From NCBI GenBank assembly GCA_028281825.1, contig JANQJC010000031.1, forward strand, positions 1-55,504: a stretch of 55,504 bases of DNA. Reading direction: 5' to 3'. Origin of the DNA: Flavobacteriales bacterium (GTDB lineage: Bacteria > Bacteroidota > Bacteroidia > JANQJC01). Made by a program: the position numbers and the translations under genes. Shown piece by piece: positions 44,739 to 54,311 of this stretch (position 1 is its first letter; the number at the start of each line of letters is the position of its first letter). The notes beneath the pieces were generated by a model. That model did not search any database, had not been told where the DNA came from, and was given only the letters and a program-made list of their open reading frames with translations.

Positions 44739-46693
44739 TTTTCGCTGTGTTTTTTCAAAGCTTTGGTCATTATCTCCACCATTTTTTCAAACCTGATAGG
44801 CTTGGTCAAATAATCATCCATTCCTGCATCTAAGCATTTCTCGCGCTCACCTTGAAATGCATGTGCTGTCATAGCTATAATCGGTACGGAATTACCTTCT
44901 TGCCTTATTTTTCTTGAAGCTTGGTAACCATCCATCTCTGGCATTTGTATATCCATCAGTACGATATCATACTTTCTATTCTTGACCATTTCTACGGCTT
45001 CTTTGCCATTTTTTGCTACTTCAGAATGTGCCAGTGCTTTTTTCAAAAACTCAATAGCCAAAACCTGGTTAAGCTCATTATCTTCCACAATTAACACTTT
45101 CACACCTTTTAGGTCAGCATCATTTTTGTTGGGCTTGTCTTTACTATTCTTTGTGGTTTTGGTGGGCTTGCACACCTCATAGTCTAATTGCACTGAGAAA
45201 GTAGAGCCTTTGCCCACTTCACTTTCCAGCATTATTTCCCCCCCTTGAAACCTCACCAATTTTTTTACGATGCTTAGCCCAAGCCCCGTTCCTCCATAGC
45301 GGCGGGTAGTTTCGCTTTCACCTTGTGTGAATGATTCAAAAATGGAATGATGTTTTGCTTTGGATATACCAATACCTGTATCTGAAACATCAAATTGTAG
45401 TTGTACGGTATCTCCTTTCTTTGATAGCACATTGACGTCTAATCCGATATGGCCCTTATCAGTAAACTTAATGGCATTACCTAATAAATTTATCAATATT
45501 TGATTAAGCCTGGTGGGATCACTTTTTACCAATTCAGGAACCTTGTCATCCACCTCAAGTTTCAGCTCTAGGTTTTTTTCATTTATCCTAAACTGCAGCA
45601 TGCCTGATATGCTCGCGAGCAATTGTCTGATGTCAAACTCAACACTTTCAAATTTCATTCTCCCCGCTTCTATTTTTGCCAGGTCAAGCACATCATTAAT
45701 GAGGTTAAGCAAATTTTCAGACGCAAATTTCATGGATTGTAGGTAGTCTTTTTGCTTTTGCTCAAGTTTTGTTTCTCCAAGCAATTCTGCCATACCTATA
45801 ATGGCATTTATTGGTGTTCTGATTTCATGGCTCATATTAGCCATGAATTCCTCTTTGGTGTGAGCCAACTTTTCAGCTTTGTGTTTGGCTTTTATTAGTT
45901 CAAATTCAACTTCTTTTCGTTCGGTTATATCCGCATCTATCGCTATTATTTTTTGAATTTCACCATCTTGGTTTAGGATTGGTGTAATAGTAGTTAGCAC
46001 CCAAAATTCCTTTCCCTCTTTGGTGTAGTTTTTTGATTCATAGCTAACACTTTTCTTTTTGCTAATCAAGGTTTTGTAGTGGGGTGAACGCGGGTTGAGG
46101 CCCGAAAGATTGTTTCTTAGAAGCATATCACCGTAGGTTTCAACTACTTCCTGTTGATTAAACCCCGTTAATCTCTCAAATCCTTCATTGACCCATTCAA
46201 TCTTCCCATCCTTATTGGCTATCACCATTGAGTTTTCTGTCTTGCTCACCACCCATAGTAATTTCTCAACTTCCCGCTCCATCTCGCGGAGCTTTTCATT
46301 GGCCAACTTATGGCTGATAGCATTTTCAATAGTTATCGGAAGTTGCTCCAGGTAATTGCGATTATTATCTTTCACCAGGTAGTCATACACACCAGCTTTC
46401 ATTGCATCTACCGCAATTTTTTGGTCTCCCTGGCCTGTGGCAAATATCACGGGCACACGGGTTATTTTTCTTACTACCTCTAGCCCCGTTCCATCACCTA
46501 ATAAAAAGTCTACCAAAGCAATATCAAAACCACCTTTTTTAATCGCTTTTTCGGCCTCTTCTACTGAATTGGCAATCATATATTTGTAAGGCAGGTTGTG
46601 TTGCCTAATAAAGCGCTCAAAGGCCATCTGGTCTATCTGGTCATCTTCTACTAGTAAGATGGTAATCTCTCTATTTGTATTTGTGTCCCCCAC
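44735..46693 (-). CDS. Hybrid histidine kinase REC-PAS-HisKA-HATPase-REC
   Basis: The product has 652 residues. The start is GTG at 46693, 16 codons before the first receiver strand. Order: REC1 (about 10-125, phosphoacceptor D62 in ALVDFLLGDGTG), PAS (about 145-262), HisKA (about 282-345, H289 in MANMSHEIRTPINAIIG), HATPase (about 392-505; NLLGNAIKF, DTGIGISKA, GGTGLGLSIV) and REC2 (about 531-650, D581 in IVLMDIQMPEMDGY). There is no membrane segment, so it is cytosolic. The N-terminal REC implies it receives phosphate from another kinase in the operon; REC2 probably passes it to the coupled Hpt. Confidence 0.94.
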   Translation of the reverse strand: MGDTNTNREITILLVEDDQIDQMAFERFIRQHNLPYKYMIANSVEEAEKAIKKGGFDIALVDFLLGDGTGLEVVRKITRVPVIFATGQGDQKIAVDAMKAGVYDYLVKDNNRNYLEQLPITIENAISHKLANEKLREMEREVEKLLWVVSKTENSMVIANKDGKIEWVNEGFERLTGFNQQEVVETYGDMLLRNNLSGLNPRSPHYKTLISKKKSVSYESKNYTKEGKEFWVLTTITPILNQDGEIQKIIAIDADITERKEVEFELIKAKHKAEKLAHTKEEFMANMSHEIRTPINAIIGMAELLGETKLEQKQKDYLQSMKFASENLLNLINDVLDLAKIEAGRMKFESVEFDIRQLLASISGMLQFRINEKNLELKLEVDDKVPELVKSDPTRLNQILINLLGNAIKFTDKGHIGLDVNVLSKKGDTVQLQFDVSDTGIGISKAKHHSIFESFTQGESETTRRYGGTGLGLSIVKKLVRFQGGEIMLESEVGKGSTFSVQLDYEVCKPTKTTKNSKDKPNKNDADLKGVKVLIVEDNELNQVLAIEFLKKALAHSEVAKNGKEAVEMVKNRKYDIVLMDIQMPEMDGYQASRKIRQEGNSVPIIAMTAHAFQGEREKCLDAGMDDYLTKPIRFEKMVEIMTKALKKHSEK

Positions 46694-46717
46694 TGGTCCT
46701 TCCTTTGTGGTTATTAG

Positions 46718-47131
46718 TTAGTCAGGTAATTCACAGGTTTGCCAATAATCATACACTTTGCGAATCACCTCTTTAAAACTAGTGAAATCCATCGGCTTTA
46801 CTATATATCCAGCAACACTATTCTCAAAACTTTTGTTGATATCAACGTTGTTTGAAGAAGTTGTTAATACAACTATTGGTATTGATTTTAGTTTATCGTT
46901 GGCCTTGATTTGCTTTAAAAATTCAATGCCGTTCATTTTTGGCATATTCAGGTCAAGTAATATAAGGGAGGGTTTTATTGTTTTTACATTTTCTAAGTAC
47001 TCAAGGGCTTCCTGTCCGTTCTTAACTACTTCAATCTTATTAGGAATGTTAAGCTCCTTAAAAGCCCTCATTACAGATAAGATATCTACTTCATCATCCT
47101 CAATGAGAATAAAGGGTCTTTTGGTCTGCAT
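46718..47131 (-). CDS. Single-domain Rcp1-like response regulator (copy 1)
   Basis: The product has 137 residues, a receiver domain only. Acidic pocket IEDDEVD, phosphoacceptor D60 (LILLDLNMPKMNGIEF), switch Thr (VLTTS) and KP near the end. The Ala-Gly-Tyr-Ile-Val-Lys-Pro and final YW...ELPD pattern is that of the Rcp1/phytochrome-partner REC family. It lacks an output domain, so it acts by shuttling phosphate or by protein contact. It is closely similar to the next upstream gene (47163-47576), same length, and lies 24 nt before the hybrid kinase. Confidence 0.92.
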   Translation of the reverse strand: MQTKRPFILIEDDEVDILSVMRAFKELNIPNKIEVVKNGQEALEYLENVKTIKPSLILLDLNMPKMNGIEFLKQIKANDKLKSIPIVVLTTSSNNVDINKSFENSVAGYIVKPMDFTSFKEVIRKVYDYWQTCELPD

Positions 47132-47162
47132 AAGGGCTATTAGTTAGTGACAATCAAGTTCC

Positions 47163-47576
47163 TTAATCAGGTAGTTCTGATAATGTCCAATACGATTCTA
47201 TCTCCTTAATCGTTGACACAAAGTCTCTATATTCCGCTGTTTTAATCATATAGCCCGCGGCTCCAAGCTCATAGCTCTCAGCTACATCGCGTTCATCATT
47301 TGAGGTAGTGAGCACAATCACTGGTATCTTTTTTAGTTCATCGTCATTCTTGGCCTCTTCTAAAAACTCTATGCCATTCATTACAGGCATATTGAGGTCG
47401 AGTAAAATAATGCAGGGACTTTCGTGGTTATTAGACTGGAGATACTTAATGGCTTCTTCACCATTTTGTTTGTGTATTATATCGTTCTTGATGTTAAGTT
47501 CATCAAAAACTCTATTTACAGTCATAACATCTATTAAGTCGTCTTCAATTAAAAGTATTGGTTTTTTAGAGCGCAT
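47163..47576 (-). CDS. Single-domain Rcp1-like response regulator (copy 2)
   Basis: The product has 137 residues, a receiver domain with IEDDLID, D60 (IILLDLNMPVMNGIEF), VLTTS and a terminal YWTLSELPD. It is paralogous to copy 1 with the same length, the same phosphoacceptor position and the same ends, so the pair arose by tandem duplication. One difference is the loop near the switch region: copy 2 ends AAGYMIKTAEY where copy 1 has VAGYIVKPMDF, so copy 2 lacks the conserved Pro after Lys. It lies 84 nt after the membrane kinase and 31 nt before copy 1. Confidence 0.92.
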   Translation of the reverse strand: MRSKKPILLIEDDLIDVMTVNRVFDELNIKNDIIHKQNGEEAIKYLQSNNHESPCIILLDLNMPVMNGIEFLEEAKNDDELKKIPVIVLTTSNDERDVAESYELGAAGYMIKTAEYRDFVSTIKEIESYWTLSELPD

Positions 47577-47660
47577 TTTTGTAAAAATTCAAGTAGTAAA
47601 GGTATAATTACTTGACTAATTATTGAATAAAAAGGGTTGCATAATTTGTCATTTTTACGT

Positions 47661-49184
47661 TCACGTGTTTCTTATATGTTTGTGGTGTCCTAGTATTGTT
47701 TTTGGTAATTTAAACATAAATGTACTGCCCTCCTTAGGCTTTGATTCAACCCAGATTTTCCCTCCCATGCCATTAACAAGCTTTCTTGCTACCGCCAATC
47801 CTATTCCCGTACTCTCCGTGCTTTTTTGGCTGGCTAGTGTTTGAAACATATCAAATATTTTTTCTTGGTTTTTGATGGGAATACCTACGCCATTATCTTT
47901 CACATAAAAATAACCACCGTCATTTTCTTCATTAAACCCTATTTCTATCTTTCCTTTTTCCTTGTCCATATATTTTATAGAGTTACTAATCAGGTTTTCA
48001 AATATTTGCAGCATTTGTGTTTGATTAGCAAATACAAAAGGGAGGTTTTCATTAACTTTTATAGCAATATGCTCTGGTGGGTTTAATAGGCCAAGTACTT
48101 CGTTAATTAATTGCAACGTATCTATTTTGCGTGGATTTTCTTTTGTTTTTCCTGCTTTTGAATATTCTAGAATACCCTCAATCAATTCGTTCATCCTTTG
48201 TGTCCTTTTCTTAATGAGGCCAAGTTTTTCTTTTGCATCATCACCCAGCTTATCCGCATAGTCATTATACAACCAATCCGATAGAGTGGAAATCCCCCGC
48301 AATGGAGCTTTAAGGTCGTGCGAAGTGACATAAGCAAAACTCTCCAACTCTTTATTTATCTCCTCCAGTTTTTCAAGTGTTTTTTGCTGCTCATTCTCAA
48401 TTTTTTCTTTGGCTGTTATTTCTTTTTTCAATTCCTTGTTTACTTCTTCAAGGTCAACAGTTCGCTCCCTCACCTTATCTTCAAGTGTTTTTTGCATTTT
48501 TAATAGCTCTTTTTCAGCCTTTATTTTCTCTGCTATTTGCTCATTCAGGTCATCAAGTAATCCACGGGCCTGTTTCTCAGCTTTTCGTGCTTTAGTTTCA
48601 GATTCCTGCGTCTTTAACTTATCTCTTATTTGTCCTGAAATTTCACTGCTGAAATACGCACCTAAGAGTCCTGTAATGGGTATATATAAAACCCTAACTG
48701 CAAGCTCTGCACGCGGCACAGGAGCATCAATGTCAATATTAATAAGTGTAAGGTCAGTTGCAGCAAAGATTACTGAAATAAGCATAGTTTCAGAAAAGCT
48801 ATATCGCTGAGAAACAGCTACTATTGATAAACACCATAAGAGATAAAACGGCGACTCAGAAATACCTGTGGCAACTATCCAGCCTACTATAAATGCACCA
48901 TCAGTAAGGGTGGTAAAATAGCTATTAAGCAATGATGGATACCTCAAATAAGGCCTGTAAAAAACATAGTATAATGAATACACAAGAGAAAAAGTCATCA
49001 TGGGATAAGCCAACCATGGTGTTGCGTTTTCGGGTGTTACGAACAACAGGTAAACCAATATGTTGATTATAACCAATATTAAGCGCACTGCTGAAATGTG
49101 GCCCTCAGCAGCTATCAACTTTTCCTTGGCTACTTCACCCTTAAATTGATTATCATCAGATATGTCACTTCTATCTTGGCTCAT
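47661..49184 (-). CDS. Membrane histidine kinase with phytochrome-type HisKA
   Basis: The product has 507 residues. About six hydrophobic segments occupy residues 30-180 with short loops, so there is no large extracellular sensor; a signal within the membrane or from a partner is likely. A long coiled coil (about 190-280) leads to HisKA (H289 in [13 protein letters not shown]) and HATPase (about 380-498; [36 protein letters not shown]). The His box and the closing [17 protein letters not shown] are of the bacteriophytochrome-like group. Its start overlaps the stop of the PAS kinase as ATGA. Confidence 0.93.
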   Translation of the reverse strand: MSQDRSDISDDNQFKGEVAKEKLIAAEGHISAVRLILVIINILVYLLFVTPENATPWLAYPMMTFSLVYSLYYVFYRPYLRYPSLLNSYFTTLTDGAFIVGWIVATGISESPFYLLWCLSIVAVSQRYSFSETMLISVIFAATDLTLINIDIDAPVPRAELAVRVLYIPITGLLGAYFSSEISGQIRDKLKTQESETKARKAEKQARGLLDDLNEQIAEKIKAEKELLKMQKTLEDKVRERTVDLEEVNKELKKEITAKEKIENEQQKTLEKLEEINKELESFAYVTSHDLKAPLRGISTLSDWLYNDYADKLGDDAKEKLGLIKKRTQRMNELIEGILEYSKAGKTKENPRKIDTLQLINEVLGLLNPPEHIAIKVNENLPFVFANQTQMLQIFENLISNSIKYMDKEKGKIEIGFNEENDGGYFYVKDNGVGIPIKNQEKIFDMFQTLASQKSTESTGIGLAVARKLVNGMGGKIWVESKPKEGSTFMFKLPKTILGHHKHIRNT

Positions 49185-51334
49185 ACATTTTTAGGTAAAG
49201 TAAAGTAGAAGATAGTGCCTTCCCCTTCCTCTGATTCAACCCAAATATGCCCTCCAGCAGTTTCTACTATCTTTTTCACTATTGATAAACCTATTCCCGT
49301 GCTTTCCACTTCATCTCTGCGGCGGAGCGTTTGGAATATCTCAAATATCTTATCGTGATACTTGGGGTTTATCCCCATACCATTATCACTCACATAAAAC
49401 TTCCAAAAGCTGGGCAGGTTTATTGCCCCTATTTTAATTACTCCCTCTTTCTTGTCACTGAATTTGATTGCATTACTAAGCAGGTTCTCAAACAACTGTA
49501 TCACATGGGCTTTATAAAGAAATAATGATGGCAGTTCATTCTCAATTATTACTTTGATGTTATCAGGTACTTCCAACATTCTGAGTACCTCATTCACATT
49601 CTCCTGAACGTTAATTAACTCTCTTTTATCCTTCGCCCTACCTATCCTTGAGTATAATAATATACCGTTGATAAGGTCATGCATCCTAGCAACACGCCCT
49701 TTGAGTAACCGCAGGTTTTCTTTACCAGCATCATCAAGCTGCTCTATATAGTCTGCATATATCCAGTCAGCTAGTGAGCCAATAGCCCTCAATGGTGCTT
49801 TCAAATCATGTGAAGTGATATAAGCAAAGCTTTCCAGTTCACGGTTAGTTATCTCCAGCTGGTTAATCAATCTATCCTGTTCTTTCTCAGCCATCTTTCT
49901 TTGGGTAATATTACGTGCAATGCCTGATACACCCACTACTTTATTGTTGTTGTCCAAGATGGGTGAGTACGAAATGGAAACATAAATGATGTCTCCTGCC
50001 TTTGTTAATCGCTCAGTCTCATAATGTTCTATACTTTGCCCCTTCTTAATTTTATTAAGCAATTCATTAATTTCAGCCTCTCTCTCATCAGTATACACAA
50101 GGCTTAAATTCTTATTAAGGGCTTCTTCTTTCATATACCCATACATCCGTTCGGCTCCTCGGTTCCAACTGGTGATGGTGCCATCAAGGGATAAGCTGAT
50201 TATCGAATCTTCTGATGACTGCACGATAGCTGCTAGCCTTTCAATCTCCACTTTTGCTTCATTCTTTTCAGCTATTTCTTTCTTTAGCAGTTCATTGGAC
50301 GCAGTAAGTTCCTGCGTTCTTTCTTCAACCCGAATCTCCAGTTCGTCTTTAATCCTTATAAGCTCTTCTTCTGCCTTTTTCCTTTCAGTAATATCTCTGA
50401 TGGCAGCAGAAACTATCATGCCATCATCAGTTATAAGTGGGCTAAGGCTAATCTCCACAGGAAATTCGTTACCATTTTTATGTTTGGCATACAACTCCCC
50501 GCCGCGCCCCATGGGTCTTGCATCAGGTGTTGTGAAATAGCTGGTTCTGTGTGAAATGTGTTTACCAAATCGCTTGGGTATAAGTACTTCTACTTTTTTA
50601 CCCAATAACTCCTCTCTCTTATAGCCAAATAGTTTTTCCGTTTGAGCATTCAGCAAAACTATCTTTCCCTTTCCATCTACCATTACCATGGCATCTGGTG
50701 CCGACTCCAATAAACCCCTAAATTTTTCTTCGGCCAATTTTTCTTTGGTAATATCCTGCACTGTGCCAATTAGCTTTCTCACTTTTCCATTTTTCAGCAT
50801 CGCCTTTCCCCTTCCTTTCACCAGCCTGGTTTTACCATCAGAGGTAATTATTCGGTGAGTAATCTCAAAGGGTTTACGCGTTTCAATAGTTGCTTGGATA
50901 GTACTTTCCACTAACATTCTATCCTCATGGTGCACTTGTTTGAGTAGTTCTCTCAAATCAGCAGTTTTGCTAAATTTTCTCTTGTATATCTTATTTACTT
51001 CATCACTCAATACAACCTCATTCAAAGCAATATCCAGTTCCCAGGTTCCCAATCCAGAAAGTACTTGTGCTTCTCGCAGGGCTTTGGTACGTGAATGTAC
51101 CAAGCCTTCCAGGTCTTTATTAATTTCCTGCAACTCAACCATCTTCTCATTAATAACATCAGTCATTAGCTTGATACCAACAAAAAGCCCGGTAAACTCA
51201 TCCTCCTTTTCAGGCACTTTTACCTTCACGTTAAAGTCCCCAACTGCAACTGCTAAAAAAAACTTCTCGAGGCTTTGAAGCTTTTTTTGCACTTTTTGCT
51301 TGTACTTTTCTAACTGGTCAGTTTCTTTTTTCAT
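49181..51334 (-). CDS. Cytosolic multi-PAS histidine kinase
   Basis: The product has 717 residues with no membrane segment. Order: helical/HAMP-like start (about 1-85), three PAS domains (about 90-198, 200-318 and 365-480), coiled coils between them, HisKA (H509 in [13 protein letters not shown]) and HATPase (about 600-715; [34 protein letters not shown]). The segment [20 protein letters not shown] resembles a HAMP helix. Signals are probably cytosolic ligands or redox state; no haem or flavin residue was identified. It is coupled by ATGA overlaps to STAS upstream and to the membrane kinase downstream. Confidence 0.93.
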   Translation of the reverse strand: MKKETDQLEKYKQKVQKKLQSLEKFFLAVAVGDFNVKVKVPEKEDEFTGLFVGIKLMTDVINEKMVELQEINKDLEGLVHSRTKALREAQVLSGLGTWELDIALNEVVLSDEVNKIYKRKFSKTADLRELLKQVHHEDRMLVESTIQATIETRKPFEITHRIITSDGKTRLVKGRGKAMLKNGKVRKLIGTVQDITKEKLAEEKFRGLLESAPDAMVMVDGKGKIVLLNAQTEKLFGYKREELLGKKVEVLIPKRFGKHISHRTSYFTTPDARPMGRGGELYAKHKNGNEFPVEISLSPLITDDGMIVSAAIRDITERKKAEEELIRIKDELEIRVEERTQELTASNELLKKEIAEKNEAKVEIERLAAIVQSSEDSIISLSLDGTITSWNRGAERMYGYMKEEALNKNLSLVYTDEREAEINELLNKIKKGQSIEHYETERLTKAGDIIYVSISYSPILDNNNKVVGVSGIARNITQRKMAEKEQDRLINQLEITNRELESFAYITSHDLKAPLRAIGSLADWIYADYIEQLDDAGKENLRLLKGRVARMHDLINGILLYSRIGRAKDKRELINVQENVNEVLRMLEVPDNIKVIIENELPSLFLYKAHVIQLFENLLSNAIKFSDKKEGVIKIGAINLPSFWKFYVSDNGMGINPKYHDKIFEIFQTLRRRDEVESTGIGLSIVKKIVETAGGHIWVESEEGEGTIFYFTLPKNV

Positions 51335-51714
51335 GAATCGGTCTTAGTCAACCATTCTTTAGCTTCTTTCTCACTGGTGAAATATCTCATGTCATTGCCT
51401 GCCACTCTCACGAGCATATTAACGAAATATTTTATAAAAGTATTTGAGCCATGAACAGAAATACGACTACATTGGTTTTTTCTCAACCATTGCGCACCAT
51501 GTTTTCTTGAGTCAAGCTTAATAACCTCTAGTTTAGTTGCGTCTACATGCATCCTTATAGGTACCTTTTTCTTTTTCATCTTACCTATAAGCTCATCAGT
51601 TTGTGATAAAATGGGCTTAAGGGTGCTTATGTCAAGCTCGCCACTCAAGCTCATGTGCAAATATCCCTCCTCACTAATCTCAACAGAATCAGCAGTTTGT
51701 TTATATAATGCCAT
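51331..51714 (-). CDS. STAS-like (SpoIIAA-type) small protein
   Basis: The product has 127 residues from ATG 51714; a TTG seven codons upstream is unlikely. It shows the STAS-like or SpoIIAA-like layout: [18 protein letters not shown], then [18 protein letters not shown] and a C-terminal strand-helix with [12 protein letters not shown]. No certain conserved phosphorylatable Ser was identified, so a switch by phosphorylation is open. It is coupled by an ATGA overlap to the multi-PAS kinase, suggesting it regulates or is regulated by that kinase. Confidence 0.8.
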   Translation of the reverse strand: MALYKQTADSVEISEEGYLHMSLSGELDISTLKPILSQTDELIGKMKKKKVPIRMHVDATKLEVIKLDSRKHGAQWLRKNQCSRISVHGSNTFIKYFVNMLVRVAGNDMRYFTSEKEAKEWLTKTDS

Positions 51715-51776
51715 GCTATTACAAACGGAATACAACTAAAACTTCTAATATATCAATTTTGATGATGGGATTCCGC

Positions 51777-52262
51777 TTACTTTTCTTTTTGTTCAATAAT
51801 GCGCAGGAGTTTAGCAATAGATGATTGTAGTCGCTCGCGTATACCTGGCTCCTTTGAGATATAGTCGGATACACCATATTGATACAGTTCTGAAGTAATT
51901 CTAAAATCTCCCTGAGAACTTACTACTACTACATAGGTTTCAGGTGAGCGTTTTTTTATTTCCTTCAAAGTGGCTAATCCATTCATGGCGTTTTTAGCAT
52001 TAGTATATCCGTTCAAGAAATAATCCAACACTACTATATCCGGTTTTTCATCCAAGGCATTAACACAATCTTCTCCACTGCGAAACGATTTAATCTTGTA
52101 TCGCTGGTTTTCCTCGAAAAAGCTATCGTTATCTATATCATTGACAAATTTTGATAGTAACTCACGATAAATATCTGAGTCTTCAACTATAAATATGTTG
52201 AATTTCCTGTCCATCAGCCCACTATGTTTGGGCATTTCCGCATATTTGATTTTCGAGCCCAT
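51777..52262 (-). CDS. Single-domain response regulator, divergent REC
   Basis: The product has 161 residues from ATG 52262; a second ATG at 52214 (MDRKFNIFIVEDSD) starts right at the REC domain and overlaps the preceding stop as TGATG, so it may be the true start (145 residues). FIVEDSD acidic pocket, phosphoacceptor D80 (IVVLDYFLNGY), VVSSQ switch region and SDYISKEPG follow. There is no output domain. It is longer than the Rcp1-like pair and not closely related. It lies 62 nt before the STAS gene. Confidence 0.88.
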   Translation of the reverse strand: MGSKIKYAEMPKHSGLMDRKFNIFIVEDSDIYRELLSKFVNDIDNDSFFEENQRYKIKSFRSGEDCVNALDEKPDIVVLDYFLNGYTNAKNAMNGLATLKEIKKRSPETYVVVVSSQGDFRITSELYQYGVSDYISKEPGIRERLQSSIAKLLRIIEQKEK

Positions 52263-52711
52263 TGCTTTAATAATTTTGTTAATATTATTTGTTTTTTGAT
52301 ATTACCAATTTTACATGCTAAACTTCTCTGCTTGTGATTACTACTGAACCCAATACATAAAGTGATGGGGTTAAGGCTGCAAGCGTTGATAAGGGCATCA
52401 CAATCACGCTCCAAAGGATAATGATATCCGTAATTAACTTGCAATTGGCTTAGAGCCAAATTGCCATTGAGTTCGAGGTCATTGTTGAGGGTAAGTTGTT
52501 GGCAATGTGCAGGCAAGCCTATCTGGATATCACTTTGCCCTGACCCCATCACTTCTATATCAGTAGTTGTTAAATTCCGTATGTCAGTTAGTAGTTGAGC
52601 AGTAGGCGTTGTTGCGCTGGTATTTGATATAACACCAAACAATAATGAAATACAAGTCAGTAAGATTACAACTTTAAAAGGCTTTTTTAAACTATTTTCG
52701 CGGGTATTCAT
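52214..52711 (-). CDS. Secreted hypothetical protein, first gene of the signalling operon
   Basis: The product has 165 residues. The signal peptide (about 10-33, ending TSATT) is plausible and the central part (DIRNLTTTDIEVMGSGQSDIQIGLP, ELNGNLALSQLQVNYGYHYP) looks coding. Four cysteines lie at HCQQ, RDCDALINAC and TLCIGF. The last 30 codons overlap the alternative N-terminus of the REC gene and look less natural, so the 3' end may have been extended by mutation. No family was recognised. Its promoter region carries the palindrome and TGGCACG elements. Confidence 0.5.
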   Translation of the reverse strand: MNTRENSLKKPFKVVILLTCISLLFGVISNTSATTPTAQLLTDIRNLTTTDIEVMGSGQSDIQIGLPAHCQQLTLNNDLELNGNLALSQLQVNYGYHYPLERDCDALINACSLNPITLCIGFSSNHKQRSLACKIGNIKKQIILTKLLKQWARKSNMRKCPNIVG

Positions 52712-52754
52712 GACAAATATTTCTTAGTAATACAACCTACTTACCTTTTAATTA

Positions 52755-52769
52755 CGTATTATCGTGCCA
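52755..52769 (-). promoter_or_regulatory. TGGCACG element, sigma-54-like -24 box (weak -12)
   Basis: The minus strand reads TGGCACG at 52769-52763, a perfect match to the -24 part of sigma-54 promoters. The -12 position has CG where GC is required (TACG instead of TTGC), so the assignment is tentative. The predicted start of transcription, near 52743, leaves a 32-nt leader to ATG 52711. Confidence 0.35.
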
Positions 52770-52782
52770 TTTTTTTTAAGTC

Positions 52783-52795
52783 GCTGATAATCAGC
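52783..52795. promoter_or_regulatory. Palindromic operator-like site, copy 1
   Basis: GCTGATAATCAGC is a perfect 13-bp palindrome around one central base. It sits 14 nt upstream (minus direction) of the TGGCACG element and between the divergent signalling operon and sigma-54 regulator gene. The 11-bp core recurs at 55262-55272. Confidence 0.55.
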
Positions 52796-52875
52796 ATCAT
52801 GTTAAATTAGTTCCTTTTTATTTATTCCTAAATGGGGAAAAAACTCTACATTGGTCAGGAAATAATTACACAGCA

Positions 52876-54252
52876 ATGGCAAAACCTAAAATATTAGTAG
52901 TAGATGATAATACAGATATCTGCTTCATGTTATCCTCTTATCTCAAAAGAGAGGGCTTTGAAACAGAGGAAGCCTATTCAGGCAGAAGCGCACTTAAGCT
53001 TTTAGAAAACTATCAGTTCGATTTGGTTTTTTGTGATTATCGCCTACCTGATATTGAAGGAGAAGATTTATTTAAGGAGATAAAAAAGCGTCAGCCTGAG
53101 GCCCAGGTGGTTATTATAACAGCCTATGCCGACGTGAAAACTGCCATCCGCTGTATGAAGATGGGGGCACTTGATTATGTTACCAAACCTATTCATCATC
53201 AAGAAGTTTTGCTATTGGTAAAGCAAGCACTCAATACTAAAACAAGCAACAAGAAGAACTCAGTTTCAAAATCAAAAGAAACAACAAAGTATGTTTGGGG
53301 TCCAAGCCCTCAATCAAAAAAACTGATAAAGAATATTGACTTGGTTGCACCTACTGATATGACTGTCATCATTCAAGGTGAAAGTGGAACTGGTAAAGAG
53401 TATGTGGCTAATTCAATTCACGAAAAAAGCGACAGAAAAGATAAACCTTTTATTGCCATTGACTGCGGTTCACTTGCTGAAGAACTGGCTGGTAGTGAGC
53501 TTTTTGGTCATGTAAAGGGGGCATTTACTGGAGCAGTAAATGAGAAAACCGGACAGTTTGAAATAGCGAAAGGCGGCACCCTATTTTTGGATGAGATAGG
53601 CAACTTATCTTATGAGAACCAGGTAAAGCTACTGAGAGTGCTTCAAGAAAGAAAAGTGAGAAAAGTAGGGGGCACCAAGGATATTGATATTGATGTGCGA
53701 TTGATTGTGGCTACCAATGAAGATTTGCAAGAAGCGGTTGAAAATGGAGATTTCAGAGAGGATATATATCATAGGCTGAATGAGTTTATGATTAGAATAG
53801 ACCCATTGAGAAACCGCCCTGATGATATTGATGTGTATATTGATTACTTTTTGGATGGAGCCAATAAGGCACTTGGCAAAGAGGTAAAAAAGATTGATGA
53901 GATAACACTTGGTAAGTTGAGAAGCTACTTTTGGCATGGAAACCTAAGAGAACTCAAGAATGTCATAAAGAGAGCTGTACTGTTGGCTAATGGCAATACT
54001 ATTACAATGGAGTGCGTGCCCGAAGAAATAGTTTTTGGGAGTACCTTTTCAAAAGCTCCTAACGGAAACGGAGGTACAGTGTCAGGGCCAATTAAGGACC
54101 TGAAAAGTGTGGTGGAGGAGGCGGAGAAAAATGCAATTATGTTGGTGCTTCAGGAAACCTCTTTTAACAAGAGTAAGGCAGCTGATCGCCTGGATATAGA
54201 TAGGAAGACGCTGTACAATAAAATGAAACAGTACAACCTTATTGGTAATTAA
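52876..54252 (+). CDS. NtrC-family sigma-54 response regulator (REC-AAA-Fis)
   Basis: The product has 458 residues. REC (about 5-120, D54 in [13 protein letters not shown]) is joined by a short linker to a sigma-54 AAA domain (about 142-375): Walker [15 protein letters not shown] loop, Walker [10 protein letters not shown], arginine finger region [16 protein letters not shown] Fis-type helix-turn-helix (about 418-455; [23 protein letters not shown]) ends it. It activates sigma-54 promoters when phosphorylated at D54. It is divergent from the signalling operon, which has kinases but no output protein, so it is the likely end point. Confidence 0.95.
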   Translation: MAKPKILVVDDNTDICFMLSSYLKREGFETEEAYSGRSALKLLENYQFDLVFCDYRLPDIEGEDLFKEIKKRQPEAQVVIITAYADVKTAIRCMKMGALDYVTKPIHHQEVLLLVKQALNTKTSNKKNSVSKSKETTKYVWGPSPQSKKLIKNIDLVAPTDMTVIIQGESGTGKEYVANSIHEKSDRKDKPFIAIDCGSLAEELAGSELFGHVKGAFTGAVNEKTGQFEIAKGGTLFLDEIGNLSYENQVKLLRVLQERKVRKVGGTKDIDIDVRLIVATNEDLQEAVENGDFREDIYHRLNEFMIRIDPLRNRPDDIDVYIDYFLDGANKALGKEVKKIDEITLGKLRSYFWHGNLRELKNVIKRAVLLANGNTITMECVPEEIVFGSTFSKAPNGNGGTVSGPIKDLKSVVEEAEKNAIMLVLQETSFNKSKAADRLDIDRKTLYNKMKQYNLIGN

Positions 54253-54280
54253 AAAAGGGGGCTTTAAAGCCCCCTTTTTT
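54251..54280. terminator. Bidirectional Rho-independent terminator
   Basis: A perfect 30-bp palindrome with six A, GGGGGC core, AAAG/CTTT turn and T-run. It lies right after the sigma-54 regulator stop and before the convergent DUF4382 gene. Confidence 0.9.
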
Positions 54281-54311
54281 TGTGGATTGAAATTTGTCTA
54301 TAAAGCCTGAC

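Noticed and set aside
48377-48810. Plus-strand frames of 72-133 codons opposite the membrane kinase
   Set aside because: They are antisense to a coiled-coil region rich in Glu/Lys codons, which yields long Ser/Phe/Leu shadows on the other strand.
52783-52795. Palindrome as a terminator
   Set aside because: The stem is six base pairs with no T-tract and no gene ends near it; it lies between divergent starts.
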